A stretch of DNA of 64,000 nucleotides, taken from the NCBI RefSeq assembly GCF_000368085.1, contig NZ_KB849239.1, positions 2,122,389-2,186,388 of the forward strand. The letters run 5' to 3'. Source of the stretch: Acinetobacter nosocomialis NIPH 2119. Its GTDB lineage: Bacteria > Pseudomonadota > Gammaproteobacteria > Pseudomonadales > Moraxellaceae. Under the pieces are notes generated by a model. It did no database searches, was not told where the DNA came from, and worked only from the letters and a program-made list of their open reading frames with translations. Shown piece by piece: positions 58,890 through 64,000 of the stretch (position 1 is its first letter; every line of letters starts with the position of its first letter). The translations under genes and the position numbers were made by a program.

Positions 58890-61800
58890 TTAAACTAAAA
58901 TATCTCGCTTACCATTGGCGCCCATAGCACTGACAATACCGTTCTCTTCCATTTGGTCGATAATACGTGCAGCACGGTTATAACCTAAGCTAAACTTACG
59001 CTGTAATGATGATGTAGAGGCCTTACGAGTTTCTAGGACAAACGATACACATTGATCATAAAGTGCATCACGGTCTGAAGCACCATCCCCCTCTTCAAAG
59101 CCACGCGAAGCTGGCTCTTCATCAAATGGTGTTAAGATCTCATCTACGTAGTCTGGTTCACCACGTTCACGCCATGCATCACAGATTCGGTTAACTTCAT
59201 CATCACTAATAAATGCACCATGTACACGTTCTGGCTCAATCTTACCTGGCCCTAAGAACAGCATATCACCATGACCTAACAAGTCTTCTGCACCACCTGC
59301 ATCCAAAATAGTACGTGAGTCGATTTTACTGTTTACACGTAAAGCTACACGCGTTGGAATATTGGCTTTAATAAGACCTGTAATGACATCTACCGATGGA
59401 CGTTGAGTTGCAAGCAATAGGTGAATACCAGCAGCACGAGATTTTTGCGCCAAACGCGTAATCATTTCTTCTGCTTTCTTGCCTACCTGCATGATCATGT
59501 CGGCAAACTCATCTGCCACAATCACAATTGATGGTAATGGCGTTAAACGAGGTGCACGCTCTTGTGTCGCTGAATCACTTGGTTTCCATGTTGGATCAAT
59601 CAAGTCTTCTCCATTCGCAATTGCTTCTTCAACTTTTCGGTTGTAGTCACTTAACTTACGAATTTTAAGGAACGACATAAGCTTATAACGGCGTTCCATT
59701 TCATTTACACACCAGTTTAATGCACTAACTGCATCTTTCATGTCAGTGACTACAGGCGTTAATAAATGCGGAATATCGTTATAGTTAGCCAATTCAAGCT
59801 GTTTCGGGTCAATTAAAATTAAACGTAATTGATCTGGCGTATATTTAAGTAACATCGACAAAATCATCGAGTTAACGGCAACAGATTTACCCGAGCCAGT
59901 TGTACCCGCAACTAACATATGCGGTGCTTTTGCCAAGTCTGTTAGTACCGGATTACCCGAAATATCTTTACCCATTGCCATACTAATCAGAGCACTTGGG
60001 TCACGATATGCTGGTGTTTCCAACAGCTCAATTAAACGTACCATTTCACGGGCACTATTTGGTACTTCAATACCAATATATGGTTTACCCGGAATAACCT
60101 CCACAACACGTACTGATGCCATAGACATTGAGCGCGCCAAGTCACGGGAAATATTAGTCACTTTAGATGCTTTCACACCCGGTGCTAAATCTAATTCAAA
60201 ACGTGTAACAACTGGACCCGGCTGAGCTTCAACAACCTGCGCCTTCACATTAAATTCTTGTAATTTAATCTCAAGCAATTCAGACAAACGCGAAAGCTGC
60301 TCTTCGGTAAAGTTAACTTTCTTATTTGGGTCAACCTTATCAAGTAATTCAAAGCCCGGTAATGTTGGTAAATCTAAACGCTTTTTGGCTACCTGCATTG
60401 CACGCGACATTGGTCGACCTGATGCATCTGTTAATGGCGCATCAAAATCGAATTCATCCTCAAGATTGTCTTCTGGCTTTCCAGCAGTTTCTTGCCAAGC
60501 TTCAATAAATTCTTCTTTTGAAAGCTTCTCTGCACCAATCGTAGTTTGAATAGGAGCTTTTACAAATGCTGAAGATTGCGCATAGCTACTTGCTTTGACC
60601 GATTGAGGTGCTGGAGCAATATCTTCATCAATTAATAAATCATCGAAATCATCAAATACTTGTTCATTTGATAAGTTTTTAGGTGACTGATTTAAATTCG
60701 ATACAGGTACAGATGTTTCAACTGATGTATGAGGTGCTTGCGGTGCTACTGCTGATTCAACATGATGATCTTGAACGAACGGAGTATGTACATCAGTAGC
60801 AGTTTTACTATTTGGAACTGCTGCAAGCAATTCATCAAAAATCTCATCATCATTCCAATCTAAGCCTTGATGAATATTCGATGCTTGAGGTTGTGCTTGT
60901 TTAGCCTGATAAGCCGTTTCTTGGAATTGCTCATGACTTGGATGTTCATTTGAATCATCCGCAGCTCTTAACAGTGCATCAATTTCTTGCTTATGACTTG
61001 CATCATCGCGCTGTAGGGCACGCCAAACCTCACCTGTCGCTACTAAACGCTCACTGTCTTTTTTAAGCTGTTGAGCTTGTTCAAGCGTACGCTCAAAGTT
61101 TTCTGGCTGAGGCGCTGGTTTTTCTTCAACAGTTTCAGACTGACTTTGCTCTTTCGCTAACACATCGGCAAATAAACGCTCCGCCATTTCATCGTGTCGT
61201 GTAGAGCTAGCTTTGGCTTGAGTTTTTTCTGGCTGAACATTTAGCTCTGCTTCATCATTAACTTCAGCTTTAGGCATCTCGGCAACTTTTACCGTTGCTG
61301 TTTTATTTGCAGGCTGTGTAGTTAAATCATAAGCAGATTCATTTGGCGATACATTCTTATAGAATAAATCTTGTAAATAACTCGGCATTGCTTTGAGCGT
61401 AACCCATGTTTTGCTCCACTGCACCCCAAATGCCAAAGTGAACAATACCACTCCGAAAACCAATAAAAATAAGGTCGCACCATAAATTGTTAACAGTTGA
61501 GATAAGCTCTGCCCTAATTCATAACCAATAATCCCACCTGCCGCATTATCTAAAGTATCTGCAGGTACATTCCAGTGTAAGTAAAGCAAACTAGACACAA
61601 CAAGAATTAAGAAGAACTGAGCAGCATAACGGAATGGACGGTTTAGAAAACTATGCGGCCACCAGACTTGAATAGCTTCAACAAATAAGAAAATTGGAAT
61701 AAGTAAACTTGCCCAACCTAAAAAGCCAAACAGCAAATCTGCAATCCATGCACCGGCAATACCACTTGCATTGGATACTTGCTGAGTATCACTTGAAATA

Positions 61801-61922
61801 TGCATCCAGCCCGGATCAAATGGCGTATACGTTACTGTCGCCAGAAACATATAAATACCAAAAGAGACCAAGAATAATGTCATCAATAAGCGCTGTGCAT
61901 AAACACTTGACACCGCAGTCAT
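58890..61922 (-). CDS. ftsK: DNA translocase FtsK
   Basis: 1010 residues. The N-terminus has four membrane helices (about 10-30, 55-80, 98-118, 135-160), then a long acidic Gln/Glu/Ala-rich linker (about 195-510), and a C-terminal motor with Walker A AGTTGSGKS, the VIVADEFADMIM Walker B region and the gamma winged helix SLQRKFSLGYNRAARIIDQME that reads polar DNA sequences. It anchors at the septum and pumps sister chromosomes for dif recombination. Monocistronic and divergent from trxB. Confidence 0.96.
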   Translation of the reverse strand: MTAVSSVYAQRLLMTLFLVSFGIYMFLATVTYTPFDPGWMHISSDTQQVSNASGIAGAWIADLLFGFLGWASLLIPIFLFVEAIQVWWPHSFLNRPFRYAAQFFLILVVSSLLYLHWNVPADTLDNAAGGIIGYELGQSLSQLLTIYGATLFLLVFGVVLFTLAFGVQWSKTWVTLKAMPSYLQDLFYKNVSPNESAYDLTTQPANKTATVKVAEMPKAEVNDEAELNVQPEKTQAKASSTRHDEMAERLFADVLAKEQSQSETVEEKPAPQPENFERTLEQAQQLKKDSERLVATGEVWRALQRDDASHKQEIDALLRAADDSNEHPSHEQFQETAYQAKQAQPQASNIHQGLDWNDDEIFDELLAAVPNSKTATDVHTPFVQDHHVESAVAPQAPHTSVETSVPVSNLNQSPKNLSNEQVFDDFDDLLIDEDIAPAPQSVKASSYAQSSAFVKAPIQTTIGAEKLSKEEFIEAWQETAGKPEDNLEDEFDFDAPLTDASGRPMSRAMQVAKKRLDLPTLPGFELLDKVDPNKKVNFTEEQLSRLSELLEIKLQEFNVKAQVVEAQPGPVVTRFELDLAPGVKASKVTNISRDLARSMSMASVRVVEVIPGKPYIGIEVPNSAREMVRLIELLETPAYRDPSALISMAMGKDISGNPVLTDLAKAPHMLVAGTTGSGKSVAVNSMILSMLLKYTPDQLRLILIDPKQLELANYNDIPHLLTPVVTDMKDAVSALNWCVNEMERRYKLMSFLKIRKLSDYNRKVEEAIANGEDLIDPTWKPSDSATQERAPRLTPLPSIVIVADEFADMIMQVGKKAEEMITRLAQKSRAAGIHLLLATQRPSVDVITGLIKANIPTRVALRVNSKIDSRTILDAGGAEDLLGHGDMLFLGPGKIEPERVHGAFISDDEVNRICDAWRERGEPDYVDEILTPFDEEPASRGFEEGDGASDRDALYDQCVSFVLETRKASTSSLQRKFSLGYNRAARIIDQMEENGIVSAMGANGKRDILV

Positions 61923-62176
61923 ATACTGTCCTGTAACCCATTTAATTATTGGTTTAGAGATGTGAAGACCTACATTTCAGATCTTCAACGAATGAACTTT
62001 ATATTATGCACCTGTTCTTACAAAAAAGGTGCATGATTCTTTACAGTTGTTGTTAACATAAGGCTCTTCTATATTGTTATATAACTTAATTCGATTGTCC
62101 TGATCAATATTATCCACATTGATTTCACGCTATTGGTCGGCAATTTCACGTATAATTTTCAAAATTCTCGAAATAA

Positions 62177-63139
<963 letters not shown>

Positions 63140-63152
63140 GTTTAGATATTTC

Positions 63153-63183
63153 AAACAGCCGTTATAAAACGGCTGTTTTTTTA
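63153..63183 (+). terminator. Terminator of trxB
   Basis: AAACAGCCGTT / AACGGCTGTTT stem with ATAA loop and T run. Confidence 0.92.
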
Positions 63184-63258
63184 TCATTTATAATAATTGC
63201 TGGCTGCCTCAAATTAATTTTTATAGCATAACCCTTAAGCACACATTATTTTAGTTTT

Positions 63259-63990
63259 ATGAACATACTACCTCTATCTCAATATATTTTTCCAGATCCA
63301 GAGGAAGCCGATCCAGATGGTCATGGTCTAATTTGCATTGGTGCTGACCTCTCCCCTTCTACCCTCTATGAAGCATATACTCACGGACTTTTTCCTTGGT
63401 TTAATGAAGATGAACCTATTTGTTGGTGGAGTCCTGAACCACGCTGTGTGATTTACCCTCAAAACTATAAACCAAGTAAATCGCTCATTCGGAACATGAA
63501 AAAGCACGATTACACCATTACGGTAAACCGTGCTTTTGAACAAGTCATTCGTTCATGTTCACTACCTCGAAGTTATGCTAACGAAACTTGGATTAGCGAA
63601 GATATTATTCAAGGTTACTGCGCGTTGTTTAATTCAGGTTATGGCTACAGCATAGAAGTTTGGCAAGACAAACAGCTGGTAGGCGGTTTATATGGAGTTA
63701 CGATTGGTAAGGGTTGTTTTGGCGAGTCTATGTTTAGTACTCAAACCGATGTTTCTAAAATGGCTTTTTATACTTTAATGTTAATCGGTCAAGAAAATCA
63801 GCTTCCTTGGGTCGACTGCCAACTGGTAAATAGTCACTTAATTAGCTTGGGGGCTTGTACACTTTCTCGGCAGGAATATCTTAAATCGTTACAAGATGTA
63901 ATTATTCACCCCTCTATCAATTGGAAAAAGTATCAAGAACGTGTATTTTCAAGTAAAACAATAGCATTAAATGCAAAATTAATGGAATGA
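63259..63990 (+). CDS. aat: Leucyl/phenylalanyl-tRNA-protein transferase
   Basis: 243 residues. The Aat motifs [35 protein letters not shown] and [17 protein letters not shown] are intact. It adds Leu or Phe to proteins with N-terminal Lys or Arg, marking them for ClpAP. A short ribosome-binding-like AACAGGAGG ends the window, so another gene probably follows. Confidence 0.95.
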   Translation: MNILPLSQYIFPDPEEADPDGHGLICIGADLSPSTLYEAYTHGLFPWFNEDEPICWWSPEPRCVIYPQNYKPSKSLIRNMKKHDYTITVNRAFEQVIRSCSLPRSYANETWISEDIIQGYCALFNSGYGYSIEVWQDKQLVGGLYGVTIGKGCFGESMFSTQTDVSKMAFYTLMLIGQENQLPWVDCQLVNSHLISLGACTLSRQEYLKSLQDVIIHPSINWKKYQERVFSSKTIALNAKLME

Positions 63991-64000
63991 TAACAGGAGG

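Overview
The window is chromosomal DNA from an Acinetobacter, most likely the A. baumannii/calcoaceticus complex. The evidence is an AT-rich genome of Acinetobacter-type housekeeping genes, a tmRNA whose reading frame encodes the tag ANDETYALAA, an Mg-type HemB, and a membrane-anchored malate:quinone oxidoreductase next to the tail of a choline-dehydrogenase-type gene. No rRNA, tRNA, insertion sequence or CRISPR array was seen.

Layout. 1-8.2 kb: GMC oxidoreductase tail, mqo, a small membrane protein, a homocysteine methyltransferase plus amino-acid permease pair, a large lipoprotein hydrolase and a DUF1275 membrane protein. 8.4-14.7 kb: a catabolic block (LysR regulator, divergent aldolase/dehydratase-family enzyme, MFS transporter, OprD-type porin). 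It is bracketed by two paralogous small exported cysteine-rich proteins and followed by a highly structured non-coding region. 14.8-21.1 kb: a low-GC accessory block encoding the four-gene Qat anti-phage system (qatA-B-C-D) and an unassigned protein with a CoiA-like nuclease signature, ending next to ssrA. 21.2-31.3 kb: ssrA, ggt, emrAB, a thioesterase, hemB, thiO, an epimerase-like gene and a small membrane protein. 31.3-43 kb: a candidate intergenic sRNA, VOC and OsmC proteins, sbcDC, uppP, yggS, pilT-pilU, fur and bamE. 43-64 kb: ratB/rnfH, an NSS-like membrane protein, bacteriohemerythrin, yafJ, an OlsB-like acyltransferase, argB-algC, rep-dut, an OmpA-like lipoprotein, an acyltransferase, minCDE, small conserved proteins, a LysE exporter, ftsK, trxB and aat.

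Most interesting points. (1) qatA carries a one-base deletion in a G tract inside its Walker A codons, so the defence system is broken, phase-variable, rescued by slippage, or mis-sequenced here. (2) The structured region at 13.93-14.21 kb has an 11-bp long-range stem enclosing several hairpins. Two of its segments are complementary, in the right order, to a bipartite site at 14.80-14.82 kb, and a perfect Shine-Dalgarno plus 11-codon mini-ORF follows it. This resembles the C4 antisense RNA of phage immunity regions, although I could not run a family search. (3) The CoiA-like nuclease gene beside qat is a candidate for an additional defence gene. (4) Two exported four-cysteine paralogues flank the catabolic cluster. 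(5) A three-hairpin candidate sRNA with a strong terminator lies at 31.34-31.52 kb.
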